This document shows, piece after piece, positions 51,901 through 63,602 of a DNA stretch of 64,000 bases; the first letter of the stretch is position 1; each line of letters opens with the position of its first letter. The position numbers and the translations under genes are program-made. The DNA is from Closterium sp. NIES-65 (lineage: Eukaryota > Streptophyta > Zygnematophyceae > Desmidiales > Closteriaceae). The DNA is taken from positions 1,178,001-1,242,000 of the forward strand of contig CANXME010002517.1 in the NCBI GenBank assembly GCA_948144175.1, in the 5' to 3' direction. The notes under the pieces were generated by a model that saw only the letters and a program-made list of their open reading frames with translations, did not search any database and was not told the origin of the DNA.

Positions 51901-53772
51901 CATCAGAAGAAGCCGGACCTCTTCCGTTCTGCTCCGTCGACGTTCCCATGGACGAAGATAACCCTCGCGAAAGTGTCAACGCTGAAACCTTCTACTATTT
52001 CGCCGACAACGGTTACGTAACACCTGCGACAGTCAACACCAACAAAGTAGAACGAGTAGGACCGAACTTCATACCTGATCCAGAAGCGGGAGATGAAGCA
52101 GCTTATCCCGAGGACGCAAATCTTCCCCGCTACTCACAGAGTGAACTGCAAATTCTCGGACTCGTCACCGCAGTCCACGGCACCGCCATTCCTAAAGAGC
52201 CTGCGACAGTTCAACAGGCTCTGGGGGGGGAGCATAAGGAAAAATGGCGCGAAGCCATGGACAAGGAGCTGAAGGCACTGGAGGAACGCAACACGTGGAA
52301 AGTGGTTCCTATCGGCGTGGCACGGAACAAGACAGTGCTCACCGGGAAGTGGGTCTTCCGTGTGAAGACAAAGGCTGACGGCACCATTGACAAATTTAAA
52401 GCTCGCTGGGTTGTACACGGCTTCGACCAAGAACACGGACGAGACTTCACCGAAACTCTCGCTCCGGTTAGCCGCCACACCTCACTACGCATTCTCCTCG
52501 CAATCGCCGCCATGAAGAAGAAGAAGCTGCGACAAATTGACGTCGCGAACGCGTTTCTCTACGCACCTGTTGATGCAGAAATTTTTGTCGAGCTACCGCA
52601 CGGCTCCCACAGAGAACCCAACCAAGTCTGCCAGCTACTCAAGTCACTCTACGGCATCAAGCAGGCTCCGCGACTGTGGCAACAGTACCTGCACGCTCGC
52701 CTCATCCGCATCGCCTTCAAGCAACTACCGCACGATCAAGGCATGTGCCGGCTCACAAAAAAAACGACGACTACATCGTACTAATCGTCTACGTGGACGA
52801 TCTCCTTTACATCGGCTCAACTGACGGCATCACTACCTGGTTCGAAGGGGAGCTGCATCGAGATCTCACGCTCACAGTTTCATCTACCGTCACTCAGTAC
52901 CTCGGCCTCAACATCCGGTAAGAGGAGGACGCGATCTACCTCAGCGCCAAGAAATATGCCGACACTATCGCCAAACGCTTTACGCTCACACCGACACCCA
53001 TCTCCACGCCATACCGATACAGGGCAGGGAACGACAAAGGAAGCTCTGCTCTACTTAAGCCCGCTGGCATACGAGACTACCAGAAGAAGCTGGGATGTCT
53101 TCTCGTCGCAGCCGTCACCTGTCGCCCCGACCTCTCATACTCCGCAAGCCAGCTCGCCACCTACCTCAAGAAGCCTGAAGTAGAACATCTGGCGGAGCTC
53201 GACCGCGCTCTACACTACTTCGTCAGCACCCCAACGATCGGCCTAACTTACTACAAGAACGCAACCACACCGACTAAGTTAATTGGCTACGTCGACGCTG
53301 ATCACGCTGGCGACTCCGACAATAGGCGCTCCCGCACCGGCTACATCTACCGCCTCGAACCTATCGGACCTATCTCTTGGCAATCGAGCAAGCAGGAGTT
53401 AATTGCTCTCTCGTCAGCTGAAGCAGAATATATTGCACTCTGCTCTGCCACCAAGGAAGGACTCTATCTTTGCGAGCTGCTGGAAGAAGCGAAGTTAGCC
53501 GAGTTACCCAACTTTACCCTGTTCTGCGACAACCAGTCGGCAATTCGCATCGCCAACAAGAACGGCTTCGCGAACAGGACGAAACACATTGCCCTGCGAT
53601 ATTTCTTCGTGAAGGACGAGATCGAGAAGGGAAGGCTCGAGCTGTCATACTGTCCCACGTCCGAGATGGCAGCTGACTACCTGACCAAGAAGCTCGAAAA
53701 GCAGAAGTTCGAATACTGCATGCTGCTGACTGGACAGAGCCACGCCAGCGACACTCCAGAAGTGAAGGGGAG
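48999..53772 (+). pseudogene. Remainder of element B: gag (3' part) and pol
   Basis: After A3 the gag of B resumes (related sequence is uninterrupted in B0 at 54780 onward). Readable parts in order: UBN2-type gag core with RNNIT, MAQLTTVEMK and SRCRELRDKLLRCG; a CX2CX4HX4C knuckle (CHICKTSGHPRTHC) near 49675; protease-region sequence (WFLDSCCGQHMCSS) near 50025; a short Thr/Ala/Glu repeat near 50530-50690; integrase with HARMGHPS, FQSDGGGEY and QGVAERMNR; RT with KARWVVHGFDQ and YVDDLLYIGS; RNase H to about 53760. Broken, with several breaks. It is the best preserved guide to family B in the window. Confidence 0.85.
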
Positions 53773-54217
53773 TGTTGGAAACAATCGGTCCTAAGTGCCT
53801 CTGTCGTTTCGAAACACCAAAGACACAAGCGAAGCAAAACACTATCGAAGCACCAGCGAGTCAACCCTCGGAGGTTGAAGTGACTGTCGGAGGTTACGCG
53901 AAAGTCAAAGGTCAGCAACCTTCGACCTGACAAATACAGCGCGACAGCAAAGACACACAACTGACTCGTTACAGAGCAGTTGCCCGAGTCGTCACTGTAT
54001 CGAACCGCAACAGCAACAGTAAAGTAGTTATAACCGTGTCTTTTCATATTCCCTGTATTCATATATAATCTTGTATCTCTTTGCTTTAATCAACTTACTT
54101 TGCCCTCACATACTAGCGCAAGGTGGTTCACAACTCTTTAATTAACGCTTCCGCTACTACACCAACTCTACCCAGAGTTCACCACTGCAAAGATCCTAAG
54201 GGTTTTTCAGCCCAACA
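53773..54217 (+). repeat. 3' LTR of element B
   Basis: TGTTGGAAACAATC...CAGCCCAACA, followed by the TSD copy ACTCC and then by the severed right end of B0's 5' LTR. Confidence 0.92.
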
Positions 54218-54222
54218 ACTCC

Positions 54223-54274
54223 TACCCAGAGTTTAGCCTTGCAAAGATACTAAAGGCTTTTTCTCAGCCCAACA
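54223..54274 (+). repeat. 5' LTR of copy B0, right part
   Basis: TACCCAGAGTTTAGCC...CAGCCCAACA completes the LTR begun at 23666. The primer site TGGTATGAGAGC follows at 54275. Confidence 0.85.
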
Positions 54275-56879
54275 TGGTATGAGAGCTATCAGGGCAAACT
54301 CAACTACTTTCAAGACACCTACAACATCAGAAGGCATGGCAACACAGAAGGAGAGGAGTTCCTCTAACGATTCTCCCGGTACTACTCCTACTACACCTCG
54401 TGCCTCTGGCCTCCAAACAGAGGAGGGCACAGCAACAAGACCAGCAGCTGGGTCCACTGAAACTCCCGCAAATCAAGCCGCGGGCCTTGACCCAAGCATG
54501 ATGGAGAAGTTCTTCTCCTTCATGTTCTTCTATGAATAACACCAGCAAGGGGCACCTGCGCAGTCAAACAACAGCAACAACAATAACGATGTGACACCGA
54601 AGAGCCTCGACGGTTCATCCTACGCGCAAGGAAATCAGCAACAGCAACCTACCTTCGCCTCGTACGAACCCCAGCGCGGTTCCGTCAGTTTCATGCCGCG
54701 CCAGCAGCCTTCACCTAAGCAAGAGAAGACATTGGATGCACTTCAAGTTCGGTCGCAGTTTGCGCATGTCTTAAAACTGCAGACATCAAGACCGTTCGAC
54801 GGAAAAGACTTCTTTACCTGGTCGCTCAAATTCGAGCTAATGATGGAAGGCACACAGATTCTTGGCTTCTTCGACGGGTCTCTGCCATATCCAACACACG
54901 GGACGCAATAGGACAAACAGCAGTACACATACCAGTCGATGATGGCGTACACGATCTTGCTGAGGAACATAACTCCAAACCAGCAACAGAACATTCGGTC
55001 TTACCGAGGATACGGCAACTCCGCTGAGCTCGCGTACAACCACTTGAAGAACATGTATCAAGCAACGAACAGCGTCAATCAAAGTCGGTTAATGGCACAA
55101 CTGACAACAGTGGAAATGAAACCGGACGAAAAGGGGATGGCGTATATCAGCCGCTGTCGCGAGCTGCGCGACAAGCTTCTTCGATGCGGATGGACGATAT
55201 CCGAAGACGCCTTCGTCACAGTCATCATCGGCGGTCTTGGTCCTCAATGGCACTCCACCCGAGCCATTCTCCGAGCCCACAGGAAATTCTCCGAAGCAGC
55301 ACTCTGCGCCGAGATTAACGCCGAGCAGCAAGACATGGACCTGTAAGAAGAAAAGCAGAAGAGGAAGACGTCAGTACCTGAGTTCGCTTTCCACACTCAG
55401 CGGCGCTGGAACAACAACAATCACCGGCAGAACAAGTACCAAGGACAGCAACCCGTACCACCGTTTTGTCATCTCTGCAAGACGTCGGGTCATCCCCGCA
55501 CACACTGCCCAAACCGGCAGCAGTCAACGCAGCGGCATCTTCGACCTTCAGGCAGTCAAGTAACATCCACGCAGACGCACCCCATGAGTCAGCCGCAGTC
55601 CTCAACAACATCACCAACGCAACCTGCACAAGGAGCAAGAAACATCGTCAGTTGCATGGCAAGACTGGGAGATTTTTGCATCACTGAATCACCGCCACAT
55701 TACTCACCGGAAGAGCAACTCGACAACAGCACTCCTCGCCGCGGATTACTTCAACCGAACGTACGCAACCATCGCCCAAAACGAACCATCCGGGAAGGAT
55801 ACCTGGTTCTTGAACAGTTGCTGCGGGCAGCATATGTGCTCCTCGGGTCGCTTCGTTGAACGGGAATACCAACTTCAACGAGAAGTCGTGATCACCATCG
55901 CCAACAACCAGAACCTGCGCACACGACGACAAGGCGTGGTTCAACTTCAATCACGGGAAACGAACGTTATACTACAGATGTCGAACGTAAGTTGTAGCAG
56001 AAGGACTCGGCTACAACTTACTGAGCGTCAGTCAGCTGATGGCGAAAGGCATCCATCTCGAAGCAGACAGCACCACTCAGGAGTTCAAGCTGTACCACGG
56101 GAGAGGCGGGCTTTACATCGGGAAGGCGGTCCTAAAGAATAACGTCTTTGTCCTCGACTTTGTTCCAGATTTAGGCACCGCCGATAGCGACGGAATCGTC
56201 ACCTTCACCTCCTGGACGCACCCACCGGATCTTGATCCTGACTTCAGCCCCGAAGGCTTCTGGTATTCGCACACTATTCCTGAGGCAGAACGAACAAGAG
56301 CATTAGCAACGATTCAACACTTGGCAGCAGCAGAGACAACATCGGCAGCAGAAGAGACAACACCGGCAGCAGCAGAGACAACATCGGCAGCAGCAGAGAC
56401 AACATCGGCAGCAGCAGAGACAACATCAGCAGCAGCAGAGACAACACCAGCAGCAGCAGAGACAACATCGGCACCAATCGCGGGTCCTTCAACTGCACCA
56501 GCCCCAATCGATGGCGACACTCCACCGACTCCTGCGCAACAACAGAATCCAACTCCAAGAGAAGTCCATCGAAGCGCAAATTTCACCGCAGGCTTCCACT
56601 CCAACTCCAATTTATACCGTCGCTCACCCGGACATCGAGCTGGCGAAGATATCTGGCATGCATGAATGGGACATCCAAGCAACACAATCAGAGCAGGCGT
56701 GCTCGATAAAGACTCACTGCTTCTAGCCGACGGAAGCGAACTTCGACGAGCTCGCGGAACTTGCTTTACCTGCCCCGAAGCCGACTTACCACATCACCCG
56801 TTTGTACCTCATCACAACCCTAGTGCTCCAACTTACGCGCCTCTGGAGAAAGTGTACAGCGACATCCAGTACAATCGCG
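54275..56879 (+). mobile_element. Copia copy B0, gag to integrase part (internal to the oldest element)
   Basis: Same order as B: primer site, gag start near 54336 (MATQKERSS), gag core (MMAYTILLRNITP, SRCRELRDKLLRCG), a Cys/His knuckle region near 55470, protease region near 55810, a Thr/Ala/Glu repeat near 56330-56470 and the beginning of the integrase. It then gives way to A4 at 56880. Broken, with many breaks, in keeping with being the first layer of the nest. Its pol end and 3' LTR lie outside the window. Confidence 0.85.
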
Positions 56880-57005
56880 TGTACGGCATATATGCTATAG
56901 TCTGTGTAGGATGTAGTGGGGCAGTTCATATGGGGTACAACACTTTAGGGTTTACTACTTGTACTCCTCATTCTGCTCAATGCATTCATTCTTCGTTTCT
57001 TATCA
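56880..57005 (+). repeat. 5' LTR of A4
   Basis: 126 bp with TG...CA ends, placed between B0 integrase sequence and the A-type primer site. Confidence 0.82.
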
Positions 57006-57119
57006 TGGTATCGAGCAGGTTCCCTAGTCTGAACGCTACCAAGGGCCCACCACGATTTTTTTTTTCCTGCCCGGAGTGCGCTTCACTCCTGCCCGAGTCG
57101 CGCTCTCTGTGCCCTCCCT

Positions 57120-57990
57120 ACCTTCGCGCCGCCCTTAGTGGCCCCTCTCACGGCCCCTTACGCCGCCCTTACGGCCCCTAGCGCCGACCTCTGCGGCCCC
57201 TCGCGCCGCCCTTACGGCCCCTTACGGCCCCTCGCGCTGCCCTTACGGACCCTTACGGCCCCTCGCGCTGCCCTTACGGCCCTCGCAAGGCCCCCTTTCG
57301 GCCCCTCGCGATGCCCTTTCCGGCCCCTTACGGCCCCGTCGCCGCCCCGTTTCGGCCCCTTGCGGCCCCTCTGCGGCCCCGTCTAGGCCCCTTGCGGCCC
57401 CTCTGCGGCCCCTCTGAGACCCCGTCGCCGCCACCTACTACCCCGTCGCCGCCACCTGCGGCCCCGTCGCCGTCACCTGCGGCCCCGTCGCCGCCACCTG
57501 CGGCCCCGTCGCCGCCACCTGCGGCCCCGTCGCCGTCACCTGCGGCCCCGTCGCCGCCACCTGTGACCCCGTCGCCACCACCTGCGGCCCCGTCGCCGCC
57601 CCCTGCGGCCCCGTCGACGCCACCTACGGCCACGCAGCCGCCACCTGCGGCCCCGCCGCCACCTGCGGCCCCGTCGCCGCCACCTGCGGCCCCGTCGCCG
57701 TCACCTGCGGCCCCGTCGCCCTCCCCTAGCGGCCCTGTCGCCGCTCAGCCGCCCAGCGACCGAGCCGCCGAGCAACCCTGCAGCCGAGCCGCCCACCTGC
57801 CGAGCAGCCGAGCCGTCCAGCAGCCGAGCCGCCCAGCAGCCGAGCCGCCGAGCAGCCGAGCCGCCCAGCAGCCGAGCCGCCCAGCCGCCGAGCCGCCGAG
57901 CCGCCCAGCAGCTGAGCCGCCCAGCCGCCGAGCCGCCCAGCAGCCGAGCCGCCCAGCAGCCGAGCCGCCCTGCCGCCGAGCCGCCGAGCC
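57120..57990 (+). repeat. GC-rich repeat leader of A4
   Basis: Three successive repeat types: TACGGCCCCTCGCGCCGCC-like (57150-57400), a 21-bp CACCTGCGGCCCCGTCGCCG unit (57440-57720, about 14 copies), and 16-18-bp CGAGCCGCCCAGCAGC units (57770-57980). It ends in GGTGAG at about 58045, 30 bp before gag. Confidence 0.88.
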
Positions 57991-59821
57991 GCCCTACTGT
58001 CGAGCCGCTGCTGTCCCTAAACCCCGGCCCTCCTTCCTCGGACTGGTGAGTTCACTCCCTCCTAGGCCACTTCAGTCATGGCTACCCCCAGTGTCCTTAC
58101 TTTTGATGCTGAGGGCCGTGCCGTTGACTTTGAGGTCTGGGTCGATGACCTCCAGCTGTTTCTCCAGTGCGATAGGGCAGACGGACTCTCTCTGTTCGAT
58201 CTCACCTCTGGTGCCTCTCCTGCCCCGCCTGCTACTGCTGACAGTACTGTTCGCTCACAGTGGGCCACACACGATGCTGCTGCTCGCCTTGCCGTGCGTC
58301 GCCACTTACCGACCACTGAGCGTGCACACTTTAGCCAGTACAAGAGTGCCCAGACCTTGTACGACGCTGTAGTTGCACGCTACTCTTCCCCTGCCACTGC
58401 TGCACTGAGCCGCCTCATGCTACCGTACCTCTTCCCTGACCTTGCTGCCTTCCCCACAGTCGCTGACCTCATTACGCACCTCCGCACTAGTGACACTCGC
58501 TACCGCGCTGCGCTTTCTGCTGAGTTCTGCGCCAAGAACCCCCCCACCATGTACATCACCCTCTACTACATAGTCACCCGGCTCCCTGACTCTCTCCGTG
58601 TAGTCAGGGACCACTTCCTCTCAGTTTGCCCCACCACTCTCACCGTTGACCTCCTCGAGAAGAGCCTCCTAGCAGCAGAGAAGAGCATAGTCGCTGTAGG
58701 AGCCTCTCGTGGTGACCCTCGCACCCCCGTCTTTGAGGGGTGTTCCCCCTCCCCCCTCTTGCCCTCTGTTGCCTCTGCTGCTGTGGCCGACCTCGTTGGT
58801 TTCGAGTCGGTCGGCGCTGCGTCTGCCCTGAGCGGGAGACGCCGCACCGGCAAGGGCAAGGGGGGCAAGGGCGCTGGAGGGGTTGGCGGGGGCGGTGGAG
58901 GTGGTGGTGGAGGCAGTGGAGGGGGTGGGGGTGGTGGTGGGAGTGGTGGCGGGGGTGGAGGTGTCGGTGGCAGCAGTGGAGGCGGAGGAGGCGGCGGCGG
59001 TGGCGGAGGGAGCGGAGGCGGCGGAGGTGGTGGAGGCGGCGGAGGCGGCGGAGGTGGCGGAGGCGGCGGCGGCAGCAGTGGACCTGGTCGCAGCTCTGCG
59101 CAGAGGAGTGGCTCCAGTGGTGGTACGCGCCAGCAGCAGCAGCGCAGTCGTGAGACTCTTTCCGCTGAGCAGCTTCATGAGTGGTACGCTGCGCGTCAGC
59201 GCGGTGGGGGTACGGGTCCCTGCACCTACGTTCTCCGCACCAGCGACCGCGCTGGTGAGCAGTGCGGGGGCCCGCACTCCACCCAGCGCTGCTTCGGCCG
59301 CCTGACGGACGCGTGGCGTCACCAGTTCCCTGAGGCCTCTGAGATCCCTCGCTGGGGAGAGCTGTCTAGGGCGGGGGTTGCTATGTTTGATCTTGATTTT
59401 GATGCTATTCTTGCTGCCATGTATGCTGTTGCTGATAGTGTTGAGGGTGACTGTTACTTGTGTGTTCCGCCTGACCAGGGCATTGACCCTGCTGCTCTAG
59501 GTGCTGGTGAGGCTGCTGCTCTAGGTGCTAGCGCGTCTGCTGCCCCAGGTGCTGGTGAGTCTGCCCTCTCAGGTACCACGTCGGCTCAGGCCTTACACAC
59601 CTTCATCCTTGACTCGGGTGCTTCCCGTTCCTTCTTTCGAGACCGCACCACACTTACGCCGCTTAGTCGGCCGGTTGCTGTCTCCCTGACGGACCCCTCT
59701 GGGGGTCCTGTCCTTGCTTGCTACTCCACTGACTTACCATGTCCGGCAGCCCCCTTTGGCACCCTGTCAGGTCTCTACCTCCCCTCGTTCTCTACAAACT
59801 TGGTGAGTGGAGCTGATCTAC

Positions 59822-60036
59822 TGTTAAGAAACTAGCGAGAGTTTGGCTTAGGAGCCATAGTAGCTTAGGTGACTTGGTGAAGTTCGAGGGTGTAGGGTGT
59901 AAGGAAAATGTCGAGAGAATTGTGGAAGGAGAATGTGGAAACTAGAAAGGAGGGGGATACAAGTAGTAAGCCCTAAAAGGGTTATACTCACTTTTGAGTA
60001 CCCCACTACAGACTAGACATGCATTATGATCTGACA
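59822..60036 (+). repeat. Solo LTR of an unrelated family (C) within A4
   Basis: 215 bp beginning TGTTAAGAAACTAG and ending TGATCTGACA, flanked by TSD TCTAC (59817-59821 and 60037-60041), interrupting A4 between its protease and integrase parts. It has no coding capacity and is AT-richer than its surroundings. No primer site follows it, as expected when LTR-LTR recombination has removed the body. The strand is assumed. Confidence 0.82.
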
Positions 60037-63000
60037 TCTACAGGATAGGGGGGTTGACTAGTTCACTCCTGCGAGACAGCGGGTGACCCACTGCACGTGT
60101 GCTCGGACAGGCCGACACTTGGCCACGTTCACCCGTTGGCCGGGGTCGAGCCTGTACACCCTGACTACTGAGTCTCCTCCGGCTGCTGAGCCTGGTCAGG
60201 TCGCTGCGTCGAGTCAGGTGTTTGCTGCAGCGTCCAGGTCTAGTCCTGAGTCTGCTCCCTGCTCGTGTCGTCTCCTATCTCACCAGACTCTCCTTTGGCA
60301 CCACCGCCTTGGTCACCCCTCTCTGCCTTGTCTCCGAGGCATGGCCTCCGGTGTCATTGTCTCTGGTCTCCCCCGGTCTCTCCCTCCCCTACCTCCGGAG
60401 CCTACCCCTACCTGCGTCCCCTGCGTCGAGGGGCGACACCGCGCCGCCCCTCACTCCTCCGAGTTTCCTCCGACAGAGGCTCCGTTGCAGACTCTTCAGA
60501 TGGACGTGTGGGGCCCCGCCCGCGTCCGTGGCCAGGGGCACGAGCGTTACTTCCTGTTGGTGGTTGACGACTACTCGCGTTACACCACGGTCTTCCCCTT
60601 GCGCAGCAAGGGTGAAGTCACTGAGGTGTTGATCGACTGGATCCGCGCAGCTCGTCTCCAGCTCAGAGAGAGTTTCGGCTCGGACTTTCCTGTTCTGCGT
60701 CTGCACTCTGACAAAGGCGGGGAGTTTTCCTCTGCCCGTCTGGGAGCCTTCTGTCGTGCACAGGGCATCTGCCAGACCTTCACGCTTCCGGCCTCTCCAC
60801 AGCAAAATGGGATTGCTGAGCGCCGCATTGGTATGGTCATGGACGTCGCTCGTACGTCCATGATCCATGCGGCTGCCCCCCATTTTCTGTGGCCGTTTGC
60901 GGTTCAGTACGCGGCACATCAGCTCAACCTTCAACCCCGGGTCTCCTTGCCAGAGACCTCCCCCACCTTGCGGTGGACGGGGAAGGTTGGCGATGCGTCT
61001 GCGTTTCGGGTCTGGGGATCTTGGGCGTTTGTCCGCGACTTGTCTGCGGACAAGCTGTCTCCCCGTGCTGTTCCCTGCGTCTTCCTTGGCTTCCCCCCTG
61101 ACGCGCCTGGTTGGCAGTTTTACCACCCCACCTCGCGCCGTGTTCTGTCCTCCCAGGACGTCACCTTTGACGAGTCGGTGCCTTACTACCGTCTCTTCCC
61201 CTACCGCACTGCGCCCCTTCCCCCGCCGCCGCGCTTCCTTGTGCCACGTCCTCCCCCGGTAGACCCCCTCCCCCCTCAGGGTCCTTCCCCGTCAGGTGTG
61301 TCCCAGGTAGACGCACTCGAGCCTGTCGAGGTAGCTGTTGACTATGGTGCTGCTAGAGGTGCTGAGCCTGCGGGTGCCGGGTCTGGAGGTGCTGAGCCTG
61401 CGGGTGTTGAGTCTAGGGGTGCTGAGCCTGGGGGTGCTGAGCCTGGGGGTGCTGAGCCTGGGGGTGCTGAGCGTGGGGGTGCTGAGTCTGGAGGTGCGGA
61501 GCCTGGGGGTGCGGAGCCTGGGGGTGCGGGGCCTTGGGGCGCTGAAGCTGCTCGTGTGACCGCCGGCGGTGCTTCGTTGAGGCGGGAGCCACTCTCTCCG
61601 CAGGAGCTGCGCGAGTGGTTTGCCCGGCGCTGGAGCCGTGCTGCTGGAGCTGGAGGCACTACTGTTGCAGCTAGTTCCGGAGGTGCTCGTACTGGCGGTG
61701 CTGGAGCTGCTGGGCCTGGGGGTGCTGCTGGGGCTGCTAGAGTTGGTCCTACTGGAGCTGCTGGCGGTACTGGAGCCGCCGGTCCTGCTGGAGTTGGTGC
61801 TGCTGGAGCTGCTGGAGCTGGAGCTGCTGGGGGTGTTGGCGCTGGTGGTTCTGCTGACGCTGGTGCCTCTGAGGGTGCTGGAGTTGGCGCTGTTGGAGCT
61901 TGAGGTGCTGCTGGCGCTGGTGCTGCCGCTGGGGGTACTGGTGCTGTCCCTGTTGGTTCTGGAGGCGCTGCGCGGCCGCGGCCATACTTCGTTCCGCTCC
62001 TTGCACAAGTTCTTGGTCTCCCGCCTTCTACTGGTCCTGCTCCTCACTTAGAGTGTCCACAGCCCGTCCAGTCGCAGTCACAGTTACAACCCGCCTCCCC
62101 TCTACCTGCTCCTTCTCCCTACACTGGTCCTACTAGAGGTCTTACTGAGCGTCGTGAGCCTGCGTCTCGTCCTTCGTCGCCTGTTCGTGCTGCTCGCGCT
62201 AGTCGTCGTGCTCCACGTCCTCCTGCGGTCCCAGACACACCCCGGATGGCACTTCGTCCTTCCACTGCTCCTCTGCGTGTCCCGTTGCCGTCTCCTCCAG
62301 AGTCCTCTCTTCCTGTTCTCCCTGACCCGGCCTCTGACTTTCTTCGTGCTGCCAGTCCTACTGTCACGCGTCTCCTGGCCACTGTTGTCACTGACCCTCC
62401 TTTGAGTCCACTTCTGCGTCTGCCTTAGTGGCAGAGCTTGTCGACTTCACTGCTCGTTGTCGTCTAGACTACGCCACTAGTCTTGTTGCTGAGTCCGAGT
62501 CTGTCTGTCCTCCGTCCGTCGGGGGTGGGTGTGCTCCTAGCACGGACGTCCTTGAGGACAGGCAAGAGGAGTTCCAGTGTTTTGCTGCTGCTTTGCCTCA
62601 TCTCGTGTCCACGCTAATTGCCCCTAAGGGAGACCCAGATGCACCAGACATCCCGACTCCTCGATTGTACGCTGAGGCGATCGAGGGTCCCTACTCCTCT
62701 CAGTGGAAGTCAGCCATGGACGCAGAGATGGCTTCCTGGAAGTCCACAGGCACCTACGTCAACGAGGTTCCCCCACCTGGGGCGAACATCGTCAGTGGCA
62801 TGTGGATTTTCAGGGTGAAGCGGCCGCCGGGTTCTCCGCCTGTCTTCAAGGCGCGTTACGTGGCTCGAGGCTTCAGTCAGCGGCAGGGAGTTGACTACTT
62901 TCAGACCTTCTCTCCCACCCCGAAGATGACCACTCTTCGGGTGCTGCTGCACATAGCCGCTCAGCGCGACTACGAGCTTCACTCTCTTGACTTCAGCACA

Positions 63001-63602
63001 GCTTTCTTGCAGGGCAGCCTGCACGAGGAGATCTGGCTGCGCCGCCCACCTGGCTTCACTGGGTCGTTTCCTCCTGGTACCCAGTGGAGCCTCCGGCGGC
63101 CAGTCTACGGTCTCCGCCAGGCGCCCCGTGAGTGGCACGACACACTGAGGACCACACTTGCGGATCTTGGGTTTGCTCCTCCTACAGCCGACCCGTCGCT
63201 GTTTCTGCGCACCGACACCTCTTTGGCGCCGTTCTACATCCTCGTGTACGTCGACGACTTGGTCTTTGCCACTGCTGACACTGCTGGACTCGCCCACGTT
63301 AACTCCGAGCTGCAGAAGAGACACACGTGCACAGACCTGGGTGAAATGCGCAGCTACCTTGGCTTGCAGATCACCCGGGACAGAGCACAGCGCACCATTA
63401 CCCTGACTCAGTCACACATGGTGCAGCAGGTCCTTCAGCGCTTCGGCTTCACGTACTCCTCGCCTCAGGCCACTCCTCTGCCTACTCGCCACTCGCTCTC
63501 AGCTCTGCCTTCGGATGAGTCCGTAGAGCCGAGTGGCCCGGATGCAGAGCTTGTTGGCTGCCTCATGTACCTGATGACCTGCACACGACCTGACCTTGCA
63601 TA

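Larger units (their letters stand above)
24072..54217 (+). mobile_element. Copia element B, with A1 (plus A2) and A3 nested inside
   Basis: Family-B Ty1/copia element bounded by LTRs 24072-24517 and 53773-54217 and by a 5-bp TSD ACTCC (24067-24071 and 54218-54222). Its own sequence is about 6.2 kb, in three blocks: 24072-24731, 41176-41455 and 48999-54217. The rest is A1 (24732-41175) and A3 (41456-48998). Order of parts: LTR, iMet-type primer site, gag with CCHC zinc knuckle, protease/integrase, RT, RNase H, LTR. By eye the two LTRs differ at roughly a dozen of about 446 positions (about 97% identity), so it is older than A2 and A3. Apart from the insertions the coding region is broken (several breaks). 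Confidence 0.9.
56880..63602 (+). mobile_element. Copia element A4 (divergent family-A copy), truncated at the right
   Basis: The LTR (56880-57005, TGTACGGCATATATGC...TTTCTTATCA) matches the A-type LTR in GTGTAGG.TGTAGTGGGG and CATATGGGGTACAAC but is more diverged. Primer site TGGTATCGAGCAGG at 57006, GC-rich leader, gag from ATG 58078 with a Gly-rich run (58880-59075), protease (DSGAS), integrase, RT (YVDD) and the start of RNase H. It is interrupted by solo LTR C and ends abruptly at 63602 against unrelated sequence; no 3' LTR is present in the window. Broken (a few breaks besides the insertions). Confidence 0.87.
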
